NCBI GenBank assembly: GCA_910577465.1 | Contig: CAJTMM010000011.1 | Coordinates: 1 to 53,623, forward strand | Direction: 5' to 3' | Source of the DNA: an uncultured Muribaculaceae bacterium | GTDB lineage: Bacteria; Bacteroidota; Bacteroidia; Bacteroidales; Muribaculaceae | DNA: 53,623 bases | The notes under the pieces: model-generated | Told to the model about the DNA's origin: nothing | Databases searched by the model: none | The model's input: the letters and a program-made list of their open reading frames with translations, nothing else | Made by a program: the position numbers and the translations under genes | Part shown: positions 30,710 to 39,916 of the stretch, one piece after another | Numbering within the stretch: the first letter of the stretch is position 1 | Layout: each line of letters starts with the position of its first letter

Positions 30710-32230
30710 TTATTGCAGCGGTTTGAAACTCAATCTATTGATTACGCCACGCCATACGGTGTCGCTCAATGTTCCATCGGACTTCATGCCGCCGAACAAA
30801 TATATGTAGGGGCAATCCCATTGTGTAATCGGCTTGTCGGCACGGCTTGCAGAGGAGTGTATCACTTTATACCACGCGGGCAACGCCTTGGGGGCAAACT
30901 CCCTCCATCCGGCGGCACGCGAACTATCGAATATCGTTTTTTCAAATACAAGAGCCTGTGCATAAGCCACCTGCGGCATGTAGTCAGGAAGCTGCATAAG
31001 CTCACCGGCCTTACTCCAATGAACGCCACGGTCAAGCGACATATATACGGTATTGGTGCAGATACCGTTGGCATCCTTTCCGCCAAACGCCAACAGGGTT
31101 GTATATTCCGTCACTACCCAATCAGTAGCAGTTCTGAACGAGAAATAAGGAACTATAGTCGCCCCCTCTACGTCAGGGATACCGTTGATACTCATGCACA
31201 CCCACTGGCTGCCATCGTACGCCCACATATCGCCGGTCAAATCACCGGAAGCGGTGCGGCCACCGAGAATCATCATCATGGGCTGCTCCGACCACTTGGT
31301 AGTAAACAGCAGCGAAGTGCTGGTTCCGCTCACAGGACAGTTGCCTGACACTGCGGTTTCTGTAGTAGCCGGATATGTCACATGCTTATAAGCACCATTG
31401 CCGTCAGCCTTCACACCAACCACCGAAGTGCCGTAGCCGCCATAGATATAGCTCATCTCGGCACCTGTCGATGTCCATGTCGAGCCTGTGTCCTGCGATT
31501 TGTACAGCACATTTCCGCCGCCCACTACATACAGGGCGTCGTCACTTGCCGTCAATGTCTCCAATACGGCTCCCGAGGGAAGCGACACAGTGGCTATGTC
31601 CCAATCGTTGTTGGCAGGATTCGAAGATATTGCCCTTACGGTATTGGCTCCTTGCTGGGTAAAGCATACTGCCTGTCCCTTAAACTCCACTGTTTTTTGA
31701 GCAGATGGAGCCGAAAGCGAAGTGGGAAGTGCGCACATCGCGGTCTCGCCCCATGCGAGCGAGTCGGGATCCATATTGTGCACATTGACATATATGGTAT
31801 AGGTGCGGTCAATCAACTTATTATACGACACCAGCTTCAATTTCACCGAACCGCGGCTGAAATCGATTGAGTCAGTGGAATTGGTAAGATAATTCACGAT
31901 GGTATCCGACCCGTTTTTACCGGGCATTGTTATCTCTGCCGTACTTACCGACGACAGACCTATGCTTACAGGCAAACGCGACACCTTGGTACCTTTCGGA
32001 AGTGAATCAGCGTTGAATATCACAGCATTATTCAAATCTATTGAGAAAAACACCGAATCAAGGTTAGCAAGCACGCTATCGTTTTTGACAAGGCTGAATG
32101 AAGTGACCATCACAGCTGATTCGCTGCTATTGTCATATTCTATCTCATCTTCACTGTCATCGTTACAGGATGCCACAAACATCGAGCCGAGCAATGCGAG
32201 CACCACATATATTGGGAATCTTCTATTCAT
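30710..32230 (-). CDS. DUF6242-like surface lipoprotein
   Basis: 506 aa. Lipoprotein signal with Cys near residue 22 (FVASCNDD) and an acidic run after it (DDSEDEIEYD), a typical Bacteroidota lipoprotein export signal for surface exposure. About 40-160 is a beta domain with paired strands (TSFSLVKNDSVLANLDSVFFSIDL, YTIYVNVHNMDP). The rest (about 170-506) looks like a kelch/beta-propeller-type repeat region: LYVVGGGNVLYKSQDTGSTW, MMMILGGRTASGDLTGDMWAYDG, TTLLAFGGKDANGICTNTVY, YIYLFGGMKSDGTLSDTVW. It fits DUF6242 as I know it. Ligand unknown. A -7 element lies 22 bp upstream of the start, so this is likely the first gene of the envelope operon. Confidence 0.72.
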   Translation of the reverse strand: MNRRFPIYVVLALLGSMFVASCNDDSEDEIEYDNSSESAVMVTSFSLVKNDSVLANLDSVFFSIDLNNAVIFNADSLPKGTKVSRLPVSIGLSSVSTAEITMPGKNGSDTIVNYLTNSTDSIDFSRGSVKLKLVSYNKLIDRTYTIYVNVHNMDPDSLAWGETAMCALPTSLSAPSAQKTVEFKGQAVCFTQQGANTVRAISSNPANNDWDIATVSLPSGAVLETLTASDDALYVVGGGNVLYKSQDTGSTWTSTGAEMSYIYGGYGTSVVGVKADGNGAYKHVTYPATTETAVSGNCPVSGTSTSLLFTTKWSEQPMMMILGGRTASGDLTGDMWAYDGSQWVCMSINGIPDVEGATIVPYFSFRTATDWVVTEYTTLLAFGGKDANGICTNTVYMSLDRGVHWSKAGELMQLPDYMPQVAYAQALVFEKTIFDSSRAAGWREFAPKALPAWYKVIHSSASRADKPITQWDCPYIYLFGGMKSDGTLSDTVWRGVINRLSFKPLQ

Positions 32231-32251
32231 AAGGCGTTATTTTTCAACTTG

Positions 32252-32259
32252 CAAAGTTA
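32252..32259 (-). promoter_or_regulatory. -7 element of the DUF6242-porG-uppS-bamA operon
   Basis: TAACTTTG on the minus strand, exact consensus, 22 bp upstream of the lipoprotein start. No convincing -33. Confidence 0.6.
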
Positions 32260-32379
32260 ACAAGATTTTCATTAACCCATACCCTATTATAGTTAAATTT
32301 AGTAATCATGCTCGCGCACGACGCACAATGCCACGTTTTTATTGACAATCCCCCGCTACTCCGCGACGTACAGGAATCA

Positions 32380-33426
32380 TCAATAATCCGGTGCAGTGTT
32401 TTTAACATCCATTATTACATTTCCATCCAGCCGGCTCACCATTAATTCACCGGAAGGAACCGACATACGCGCTGCACCTTTATCGCCAAGCATCATCTCC
32501 GAGACTTCAATTCTGGCATCATCCCATAGCCCTGAATCGATAAACGACGACAATATCCGGGCACCGCCCTCAACCAACACGGATGTTATACCCCGACGTC
32601 TCAACGCATAAAGCACCTGTCTCAGATCCACATCGGCATCACATATCTCGCAGTCCACACCATCGGGTAAATCATCGCGTTCACGGCTACAGAAGTACAC
32701 AGTACCGTCACTGAGGATATTTGCATCCGGTGACACACGCCCCCCACGGTCCAACAACACCCTCACCGGCGACCGGCCCTCTATCATCCTCACATCAAGA
32801 CGCGGATTGTCAGCCAATGCCGTACCGCTGCCCACCAATATGGCATCGTACATCGAACGCAACCCATGCACAGCTTGCTGTCCGAGCGGGGTAGAGAATT
32901 TGACAGGTCGGTCATCGGCAGTACGCTTGCAATCAAGATACCCGTCGGCACTCTGCGCCCATTTCAAAGTCACATACGGGCGGTGTGATTTATGAGCTGT
33001 CATGAACCGTGCGTTAAGGGCTTCACATTCGTCAGCCAATACACCCGACACCACCTCCACACCGGCGTTACGCAGCATGGCTATCCCACGGCCGCTCACC
33101 CTCTCGTTTGGGTCGCCGCACCCTACCACCACACGCGGTATGCCCATATCTATTATCAATTGCGCACATGGCGGAGTCTTACCATAGTGCGAGCAAGGTT
33201 CCAGTGTCACATACATGGTACTATTCGTCAACACCGACTTGTCAACCACCGATGCCACGGCATTGACCTCGGCATGACCCTCACCGAAACAACGATGATA
33301 CCCCTCGCCCACAATCCGGCAATCACACACTATCACCGCGCCCACCATGGGGTTAGGTGAAACATATCCCGCCCCACACCGGGCAAGCTGTAATGCCCGA
33401 CGCATGTATTTCTCCTCTACTTCCAA
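32380..33426 (-). CDS. ribD: Bifunctional riboflavin deaminase/reductase
   Basis: 348 aa. The N-terminal deaminase domain has the zinc motifs HAEVNAV and PCSHYGKTPPC, and SPNPMVGAVIV. The C-terminal reductase domain (about 150-348) begins RPYVTLKWAQSADGYL and includes VLVEGGARILSSF. It converts the first pyrimidine of the riboflavin pathway to the ribitylamino uracil precursor. The start overlaps the end of ispG by 10 bp. No other rib gene is present. Confidence 0.94.
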   Translation of the reverse strand: MEVEEKYMRRALQLARCGAGYVSPNPMVGAVIVCDCRIVGEGYHRCFGEGHAEVNAVASVVDKSVLTNSTMYVTLEPCSHYGKTPPCAQLIIDMGIPRVVVGCGDPNERVSGRGIAMLRNAGVEVVSGVLADECEALNARFMTAHKSHRPYVTLKWAQSADGYLDCKRTADDRPVKFSTPLGQQAVHGLRSMYDAILVGSGTALADNPRLDVRMIEGRSPVRVLLDRGGRVSPDANILSDGTVYFCSRERDDLPDGVDCEICDADVDLRQVLYALRRRGITSVLVEGGARILSSFIDSGLWDDARIEVSEMMLGDKGAARMSVPSGELMVSRLDGNVIMDVKNTAPDY

Positions 33427-35108
33427 TCTCCGCAGCGTTTTATCAATTCAATAAGATGTTCCACGGCTTCGTCAGCGGGAATATTCTTTTCCACGCACTC
33501 CTTACCCTTGTACAGGCTCACGCATCCTGCCCCGGCACCCACGTAACCGTAGTCGGCGTCAGCCATCTCGCCGGGACCGTTGACTATACAGCCCATGACC
33601 CCTATTTTCAATCCCTTGAGATGCGAAGTCGCAGCCTTCACACGGGCAAGGGTCTGCTGAAGGTCAAAAAGTGTACGTCCGCAACCGGGGCAAGATATGT
33701 ACTCGGTGCGGGTGAAGCGCAAACGCGCTGATTGAAGAATCGAATAAGCCAGGCGGGCACACTGCGCTTCATCGAGCGCATCACTCTGTATCATTATGCC
33801 GTCAGCCAAACCGTTCAATAGTATCGAACCGCAATCCACAGCGGCACGAATCATAACATCCTCTGCGGCAACACCGGCATAACGCACCGACACTACCACC
33901 GGATTATGCAGACCGGCATTATCCATGGCATGGATAGCCGCTTGCATCTCAGCCGGTTTATTGACATGCCGTGAGGTCAACAGCACAACATCTTCGACAG
34001 CCAACTTTGGCATCGAACAAAGCACCTGCGACGCATCAAGTTCCACAAACCTTATATCAGAAGTCCCGACAAACATATCAGGAACGCTGTCGGCAGGATA
34101 ATTCGCGTCCGCCACAGTCCCCACAACAACAGGAAGATTACCGCCACCTATTCCACCTACGGCATGCGTCGCCCTACGGCACGGAGCCACGGCATCATAA
34201 CCTGCGGCATATTCCCCTGCTATCGGCTCACCTTCAGCAAAGCCCGACACATAATCGACCAATGCACGCGCTACCGGCAATTCGCGCTCCGGCTCCTCAC
34301 TCAGCGACACCCTTATAGTATCGCCTATACCTTGCGCCAGAAGAGTTCCTATACCTACAGCCGACTTTACGCGTCCATCCTCGGCATCTCCGGCTTCCGT
34401 TACTCCAAGATGCAATGGATAGTGCATATCCTCAGCATCCATAGCACGAACCAAGCGGCGCACCGTCTCCACCATCACCACCACGTTAGATGCCTTAATG
34501 GATATCACCACATCGTGGAAATCATTTTTGCGGCACACACGCAGGAACTCCATGGCACTCTCCACCATTCCGGCAGGAGTATCGCCATAACGGCTCATTA
34601 TACGGTCCGACAGCGACCCATGGTTCACACCTATACGTATAGCCGTACCATGCTCCTTACAGAGTTTCAGAAATGGGGTCAACGCTTCGTCCACACGTTT
34701 AATCTCAGCTTGATATTCCGAATCGGTATATTCAATCTTACGGAACGTACGGCCGGGATCCACAAAATTGCCGGGGTTGATACGTACTTTCTCCACCTTT
34801 TGCGCGGCGGCAAATGCCGCACGGGGATTAAAATGGATATCGGCAACCAACGGCACATCGCATCCCGCATCCCTCAACCGGGCGCGTATCTCACCCAAAT
34901 TTTCAGCTTCACGTACCCCCTGGGCAGTAAAGCGTATATATTCGGCTCCGGCATCGGCAATACGCAAAGCCTGTGCCACCGACGCATCAGTATCCATGGT
35001 CGAGGTCGATGCCATGGACTGTATTCTAACCGGATTGTTTCCGCCAAGCCGAGTACCGCCCACATTCACTTCGGTGGTATTACGGCGCTTATAATCAAAC
35101 GTTGACAT
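33417..35108 (-). CDS. ispG: 4-hydroxy-3-methylbut-2-enyl diphosphate synthase, long Bacteroidota form
   Basis: 563 aa, much longer than the E. coli enzyme (about 370). IspG uses a 4Fe-4S cluster to make HMBPP in the MEP isoprenoid pathway, which feeds uppS at 29179. The N-terminal TIM barrel (about 1-270; NNPVRIQSMASTSTMDT, VADIHFNPRAAFAAA, IRIGVNHGSLSDR) is followed by an inserted middle domain (about 275-450) as in plants and Bacteroidota, and the C-terminal cluster domain has CPGCGRT and GVMGCIVNGPGEMADADYGY. The start codon is 24 bp downstream of purE. Confidence 0.95.
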   Translation of the reverse strand: MSTFDYKRRNTTEVNVGGTRLGGNNPVRIQSMASTSTMDTDASVAQALRIADAGAEYIRFTAQGVREAENLGEIRARLRDAGCDVPLVADIHFNPRAAFAAAQKVEKVRINPGNFVDPGRTFRKIEYTDSEYQAEIKRVDEALTPFLKLCKEHGTAIRIGVNHGSLSDRIMSRYGDTPAGMVESAMEFLRVCRKNDFHDVVISIKASNVVVMVETVRRLVRAMDAEDMHYPLHLGVTEAGDAEDGRVKSAVGIGTLLAQGIGDTIRVSLSEEPERELPVARALVDYVSGFAEGEPIAGEYAAGYDAVAPCRRATHAVGGIGGGNLPVVVGTVADANYPADSVPDMFVGTSDIRFVELDASQVLCSMPKLAVEDVVLLTSRHVNKPAEMQAAIHAMDNAGLHNPVVVSVRYAGVAAEDVMIRAAVDCGSILLNGLADGIMIQSDALDEAQCARLAYSILQSARLRFTRTEYISCPGCGRTLFDLQQTLARVKAATSHLKGLKIGVMGCIVNGPGEMADADYGYVGAGAGCVSLYKGKECVEKNIPADEAVEHLIELIKRCGDWK

Positions 35109-35132
35109 TATCGTACTGCAACAATATATTTG

Positions 35133-35639
35133 TCAATTGGTTTTGTACTGGAATTTGACATCTTTCAGTTCGGAATTGACCTTAACAATCTTTTCCGACA
35201 ATTTCTTACGGTAGGACTCGAAACGCGCACTCACACCGGCATCGCTCAACGCCAGTATCTGTACGGCGAGAACACCCGCATTCATACCTCCGTCTATACC
35301 CACCGTAGCCACAGCTATACCAGGAGGCATCTGAACTATCGACAGCAACGCATCACGACCCTCAAGAGAAGAACTGATAGGCACACCGATTACCGGTACC
35401 GGAGTCATCGCCGCTATTACACCAGGGAGGGCAGCCGCCATTCCGGCTCCGGCTATAATCACCTTTATACCTCTATCTTGTGCCGAACGCGCAAAACTCT
35501 CCACTTCAGCCGGCGTACGATGTGCCGACAAGGCATTCATCTCAAACGGCACTTCCATTGAATCAAGAAATGCGGCAGCTTTCTTCAATATGGGCAAATC
35601 CGACAGACTACCCATGATTATGCTCACTACTGGTTCCAT
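35133..35639 (-). CDS. purE: N5-carboxyaminoimidazole ribonucleotide mutase (class I PurE)
   Basis: 168 aa. Signature GSLSDLPILKKAAAFLDSMEVPFE, SAHRTPAEVE with the catalytic His, and IIAGAGMAAALPGVIAAMTPVPVIGVP. It converts N5-CAIR to CAIR in purine synthesis. No purK is adjacent in the window. Spaced 34 bp after the PAP2-like gene and 24 bp before ispG. Confidence 0.95.
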   Translation of the reverse strand: MEPVVSIIMGSLSDLPILKKAAAFLDSMEVPFEMNALSAHRTPAEVESFARSAQDRGIKVIIAGAGMAAALPGVIAAMTPVPVIGVPISSSLEGRDALLSIVQMPPGIAVATVGIDGGMNAGVLAVQILALSDAGVSARFESYRKKLSEKIVKVNSELKDVKFQYKTN

Positions 35640-35673
35640 TGTAATTTATTTAGTATTATTTATTATCGTCCAA

Positions 35674-36279
35674 TCAAAACATCGACAGCAACATCACACA
35701 CACGAAGCCATTGGCAGCTCCGGCAACGCCCTGCCATATAGTGTGGCGGTGCAGACCGATACGGGCTGTACCCACAAGCCCTGCCGCCAAGACCACAGCA
35801 ACAATCACCCACAGCATATCCACAATGGCATAGTCACTGACCGCCATGCGAAAAGCGATCGCCACCAAACCGCCCATAGCAGCCATGTGCGCGCTTATTT
35901 TCCACCGAGTGTTAACGGCAAGCGAAATCAAAGCCGCCACAAACGCTCCTGCAAGAAAACCCACGAGCCACAGAGGGGCATTGGCTTTAAAAAGGTAGAC
36001 TGTACAAGCCAGGTAGCTCGCCGCCGTAATTATGTACGGAACAGTACGCTCCGTACGTTCGTTGACGCCCGGATCCTTCACCAAGCCAAGACGCCACATC
36101 CCGGCAATGGCAAGCAACGGCACCACACCGGTGATGATAAACGTCACCGCCACCACTCCGAAACGCACACTCACCGGCACCGACGACAACGCCGACACCC
36201 ATAAAGCGAGCGCCACTCCATAGGTAGGGACAAGAAGCGGGCTGAACACTAATGATAATATTGTTGCTATCTTATTCAT
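35674..36279 (-). CDS. PAP2-like integral membrane protein, catalytic motif degenerate
   Basis: 201 aa from ATG 36279 with about six membrane helices. Remnants of the PAP2 phosphatase motifs are visible: NERTERTVPY (K-x6-RP region), WKISAHMAAMGG at the PSGH position with His131, and ARIGLHRHTIWQ at the SR-x5-H-x3-D position. Arg173 and His179 are kept but the final Asp is Gln183. In active PAP2 enzymes the Asp assists the nucleophilic His. The protein may be an inactive relative or have an altered lipid-binding role. Neighbours purE (34 bp) and rpoN (43 bp) suggest only shared transcription. Confidence 0.72.
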   Translation of the reverse strand: MNKIATILSLVFSPLLVPTYGVALALWVSALSSVPVSVRFGVVAVTFIITGVVPLLAIAGMWRLGLVKDPGVNERTERTVPYIITAASYLACTVYLFKANAPLWLVGFLAGAFVAALISLAVNTRWKISAHMAAMGGLVAIAFRMAVSDYAIVDMLWVIVAVVLAAGLVGTARIGLHRHTIWQGVAGAANGFVCVMLLSMF

Positions 36280-36322
36280 ATCTATATTTCGTATCAACAG
36301 TTATATCCACAATCGCAACCCA

Positions 36323-37753
36323 TCAGATACCCTTACGCAAACGCCCCACCGGTATGCCAAGTTTCTCCCGGTATTTGGTAACCGTGCGGCGGGCTATATC
36401 GAATCCTTCGGACTGCAAAGCTTCAGCAATCGACGCATCGCTCAACGGACGACGCTTATCCTCCCCGTCGATTACCCGTCGCAATGCGGCAAGCACTTTC
36501 TGGGTGGACACATCGTCATTCTCCTTTCTGCGTTCATTAAAGAAGAATTTTATCGGATACACACCTTGACGTGTGGCAACATATTTTCCGGCTGTAGCCC
36601 GGCTTATCACCGACACATCATCACCCGTGACACCCGATATATCTTTCAATATCATAGGACGTATGCGCATAGGGTCATCGGTCAGAAAGAAATCGCGTTG
36701 CCATTGGACTATAGCCCACATGACACGGAACAATGTCTGCTGACGCATCTCCAACACACGCATAAAAGCCACAGCTTCATCCCGCTTCTGACGTATGAAA
36801 GCACCGGCTTCGGCAACCTCTTTGCGCGTACCTCTGCCACTGCCCTCCGCTTCCACCGTAAAGCTGCGCTCAATCTGCAGATGGGGAATCTTGTTAAGCA
36901 ATGTCAATGTAAGGCGGTCGCCCTCCGTCTCCACCAGGAAATCAGGAGTAATATGGCGCACACGGTCATCCTCACCTCCACTGACCAAAGCCCCGGGTTT
37001 CGGATTAAGCCCGCGTATCACATCCAACGCCTCGCGCAACCGCGTCTCGTCAACGCCCAACAGTGAACGCATCCGGTCGAAATGCATCAATGAGAACAAA
37101 TCGAAGTAGTCACGTATGATTTCTCGCGCCAATGCCACTGTCAGTGTATCCTCGCGGCGGTTCAACTGAATCAACAGGCTGTCGCGCAAATCCACGGCGC
37201 CCACACCGGCAGGCTCCAGCCCGCGAACCATATTCCACACGCGCCGTACATCATCGTCGGTCACATCCCATCCTGTCTGGATAGCGATATCATCCACCAA
37301 TGCACGCACACTGCGCGTCATATATCCGTTATCGTCGATATTACCCGCCACAAACCGCGCTATCTCCATATCCCGGTCCGTGACCAGCGGATTTTCGGCG
37401 AGCTGCCCCATCAGCGAATCCATCAGCGAATCATCGGCAGCCACAGCCACCGGTTCGTAATACACATCGGAAGCACTGTGGTTATGCGCCTCCAATCTAT
37501 AGGCGGGTATATCGTCATCCGTGCGGTAATCGGCAAGTTGCATCTGCTCCGCACTCTCATTGAAATCCGTATCGCCCAACGGAACGTCATCATCCTCCCC
37601 TACCTCTATGGCAGGATTGTCATCTACCGTACGGCGTATCTCCTCCTCCAGCTCCGGACCCGTCATCTCAAGCATACGCACGAATTGGAGCTGCATAGGC
37701 GCAAGCGTCTGCTGCTGCTTCTGGCGCAATGATAGGCTTAATGACTCATCCAT
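36323..37753 (-). CDS. rpoN: RNA polymerase sigma-54 factor
   Basis: 476 aa. Region I is Gln-rich (LSLSLRQKQQQTLAPMQLQFVRMLEM), and the acidic region II follows (GEDDDVPLGDTDFNES). The core-binding domain has the NPLVTDRDMEIARFVAGNIDDNGY motif and LEPAGVGAVDLRD. The HTH (SVISRATAGKYVATRQGVYPI) and the C-terminal RpoN box ARRTVTKYREKLG bind -24/-12 promoters. It needs AAA activators, none of which are encoded nearby. Confidence 0.95.
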   Translation of the reverse strand: MDESLSLSLRQKQQQTLAPMQLQFVRMLEMTGPELEEEIRRTVDDNPAIEVGEDDDVPLGDTDFNESAEQMQLADYRTDDDIPAYRLEAHNHSASDVYYEPVAVAADDSLMDSLMGQLAENPLVTDRDMEIARFVAGNIDDNGYMTRSVRALVDDIAIQTGWDVTDDDVRRVWNMVRGLEPAGVGAVDLRDSLLIQLNRREDTLTVALAREIIRDYFDLFSLMHFDRMRSLLGVDETRLREALDVIRGLNPKPGALVSGGEDDRVRHITPDFLVETEGDRLTLTLLNKIPHLQIERSFTVEAEGSGRGTRKEVAEAGAFIRQKRDEAVAFMRVLEMRQQTLFRVMWAIVQWQRDFFLTDDPMRIRPMILKDISGVTGDDVSVISRATAGKYVATRQGVYPIKFFFNERRKENDDVSTQKVLAALRRVIDGEDKRRPLSDASIAEALQSEGFDIARRTVTKYREKLGIPVGRLRKGI

Positions 37754-37786
37754 CGGTTATCGCTGTCGGAAAAACAAGTTATATCG

Positions 37787-38587
37787 TTATTGCACTAAAT
37801 ATGCAAATGCCTTTATACAAAAATACGAAGCATTGGTCTGACCATAGGTATCGGTCTTTGACGATTCCATCTGTAGATAGATATAATCCACCTCTCCGAG
37901 AGCGGCGAGATTATTCACCTCAATCCAATCGTTATGAATGTTCGTACCCTTGGCAAGTTCTATTTTTATCGGCTGCTGGGTACGCACGCCACCGCGCACA
38001 CCCCATATCAGGAGATTGCAATAGTCATTGGCACCAAACGGAGCGTATGGAGCGGTCAGATTGTCGGTTGTACCGCCATCAACATACCCCGCACCGTAGA
38101 GCATCTGATAATAACCCACGGTGCTGTTGGTGACATTTATCATCAAGGGGAAGAAACGTTCGCCGGAAGCAAGACTAATCTTACATGACGGATTTTCGGG
38201 AATCGAGGTCAATGATTCGCTCACATCCCAGTAGCCCAACATGAATGGCTTCTGGGCATCAGGTTTATTGCTTACAGCAACACATGCACCCCATACATCC
38301 TCATTAGTCCAATAACTTGACGTATAATTGGTACCGTATAACTTAGAGGGAGTAAAGCCAATCCACGAGTCATAGGTCGGATTGTAGTTTCTTGCAAAAT
38401 TCACACCTCCGATTGAAAGCGGCTGTGTTGTATTCCACGATGCCCACACTCCAGCGGCATCATACCTTACGTCATATTGGCTCAATGTAAATACATGCTT
38501 GTCGGGACCGTTCTCTCCGTCATCGCTACACGACACGGCAATCATACCCAACAACGACACCATAAGTACACCGAAACATTTTTTCAT
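37787..38587 (-). CDS. DUF4465-like lipoprotein
   Basis: 266 aa from the ATG at 38587 (MKKCFGVLMVSLLGMIAVSC), lipobox Cys about 20 followed by acidic residues (SDDGENG). The mature part is a jelly-roll-like beta domain with IGGVNFARNYNPTYDSWIGF and a conserved block resembling DUF4465 (substitute of SGF.YSN), then LINVTNSTVGYYQMLYG. Surface-exposed lipoprotein of unknown ligand; DUF4465 proteins often sit near cobalamin or polysaccharide loci, but nothing like that is here. A near -7 element (TAACTTTA, 38632-38639 minus) lies upstream. Confidence 0.68.
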   Translation of the reverse strand: MKKCFGVLMVSLLGMIAVSCSDDGENGPDKHVFTLSQYDVRYDAAGVWASWNTTQPLSIGGVNFARNYNPTYDSWIGFTPSKLYGTNYTSSYWTNEDVWGACVAVSNKPDAQKPFMLGYWDVSESLTSIPENPSCKISLASGERFFPLMINVTNSTVGYYQMLYGAGYVDGGTTDNLTAPYAPFGANDYCNLLIWGVRGGVRTQQPIKIELAKGTNIHNDWIEVNNLAALGEVDYIYLQMESSKTDTYGQTNASYFCIKAFAYLVQ

Positions 38588-38685
38588 AATCTTAAGAACT
38601 AATATTTTCAAATACAATTAACAATATGGCGTAAAGTTACAATATTTTCCTCAACACGCCCCAATTTTCACACCCTTTAAATAAA

Positions 38686-39660
38686 TCAAAGGGCACACAC
38701 GAGAGCCGTCACGTAAGCAATGTAGCCCAGCACAAGCACCGAGCCCTCCACACGTGTTATGGTACGTGTCCCGAATAGCCATCCGAATACCCAGAACATC
38801 AATGCCGACCCCACAAGCACCCCCATATCCATATTGCCCACATTGCCTAACGGAAGCGGGGATATGGTAGCCGACACGCCGAGCACCATAAAAATATTGA
38901 ATATGTTGCTGCCTATCACATTGCCCAAGGCTATGCCGGGTTGCCCCTTTAGCGCGGCAGCCACCGAGGTGGCAAGCTCGGGAAGCGACGTACCGGTGGC
39001 TACTATTGTAAGACCTATCACCGCCTCACTGACACCCAATGCCGATGCGATATCCGATGCACCGGCTACAAAACGATCACCGCCATAGACCAATGCAGCC
39101 AAACCGCCAACTACATACAGCACCGAACGCCAGACCGGCATTTTTGGCACAGCCGAGGCATTGGCAGCTGCCGGATCCGATGGAGCAGCGGATTTTGCCT
39201 GTGAGAAGGTGTACCGCATGAATATGGCGAAGAACAGCAATAACAACAGTCCGTCGACGCGTGTTATCACCGCCGACGGCACACCGTCGAGCCAAGGGCC
39301 GTTGGACATCACCACCAACGCCACCGACGAAAGTATCACCAGCGGTATCTCATTTATCATCACGCTACGTTGTATCTTCATAGGCACAACCATGGCAGTG
39401 ACACCTATAATCACCAATACATTGAATATGTTGCTTCCTACCACATTGCCCACTGCAAGCTCGCTGCTCCCGTTTACTGCCGAGAAAACACTTATGGCAA
39501 GCTCGGGAGCCGAAGTACCGAAAGCCACCACGGTGAGTCCCACTACAAGGTCGGATATGCCCATACGCTTGGCTATTGCCGATGCGCCATCCGTGAGAAA
39601 ATTGGCACCGCCCAATATCAGCACCAGCCCTACCACTAAAAATATTATACTGAGAATCAT
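38686..39660 (-). CDS. Calcium/sodium antiporter (YrbG/NCKX family)
   Basis: 324 aa, about ten membrane helices. The two inverted alpha repeats of the CaCA superfamily are plain: GTSAPELAISVFSA...NVVGSNIFNVL in the first half and GTSLPELATSVAAA...NVIGSNIFNIF in the second. They carry the ion-binding acidic and polar residues. The loop between halves is short and Ala/Pro/Ser-rich (KSAAPSDPAAANASAVPK). Upstream -7 element TAACTTTG on the minus strand at 39693-39700. It is transcribed away from obg. Confidence 0.92.
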   Translation of the reverse strand: MILSIIFLVVGLVLILGGANFLTDGASAIAKRMGISDLVVGLTVVAFGTSAPELAISVFSAVNGSSELAVGNVVGSNIFNVLVIIGVTAMVVPMKIQRSVMINEIPLVILSSVALVVMSNGPWLDGVPSAVITRVDGLLLLLFFAIFMRYTFSQAKSAAPSDPAAANASAVPKMPVWRSVLYVVGGLAALVYGGDRFVAGASDIASALGVSEAVIGLTIVATGTSLPELATSVAAALKGQPGIALGNVIGSNIFNIFMVLGVSATISPLPLGNVGNMDMGVLVGSALMFWVFGWLFGTRTITRVEGSVLVLGYIAYVTALVCAL

Positions 39661-39692
39661 ACGACTATATTTTTCTATTATAAAATCAGCTC

Positions 39693-39700
39693 CAAAGTTA
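39693..39700 (-). promoter_or_regulatory. -7 element of the antiporter gene
   Basis: TAACTTTG, exact match to TAnnTTTG on the minus strand, 33 bp before the start codon. It is back-to-back with the obg promoter. Confidence 0.55.
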
Positions 39701-39730
39701 CCTATAAATAGTGTAATATTAAACGTTCTT

Positions 39731-39761
39731 TTTGCGCCACCACGGATTTTACGTACTTTTG
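39731..39761 (+). promoter_or_regulatory. Promoter of obg-pgeF
   Basis: TTTG (39731-39734), 19 bp, TACTTTTG (39754-39761). It gives a leader of about 150 nt that contains an 11-codon open frame (39788-39823) without a ribosome-binding site. Confidence 0.72.
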
Positions 39762-39916
39762 CAACAAATCATTGCCCTATTTATAACATGAAAACGGCAA
39801 CAATGGATTGCATCGTACCATAATGGCGGTGCCCAAATCCCAACATAACCACAACCGAACACGTTATACAATAAAAATATTCATAACTCTCCAATAGAAA
39901 TTCAAGTAACGCAAAA

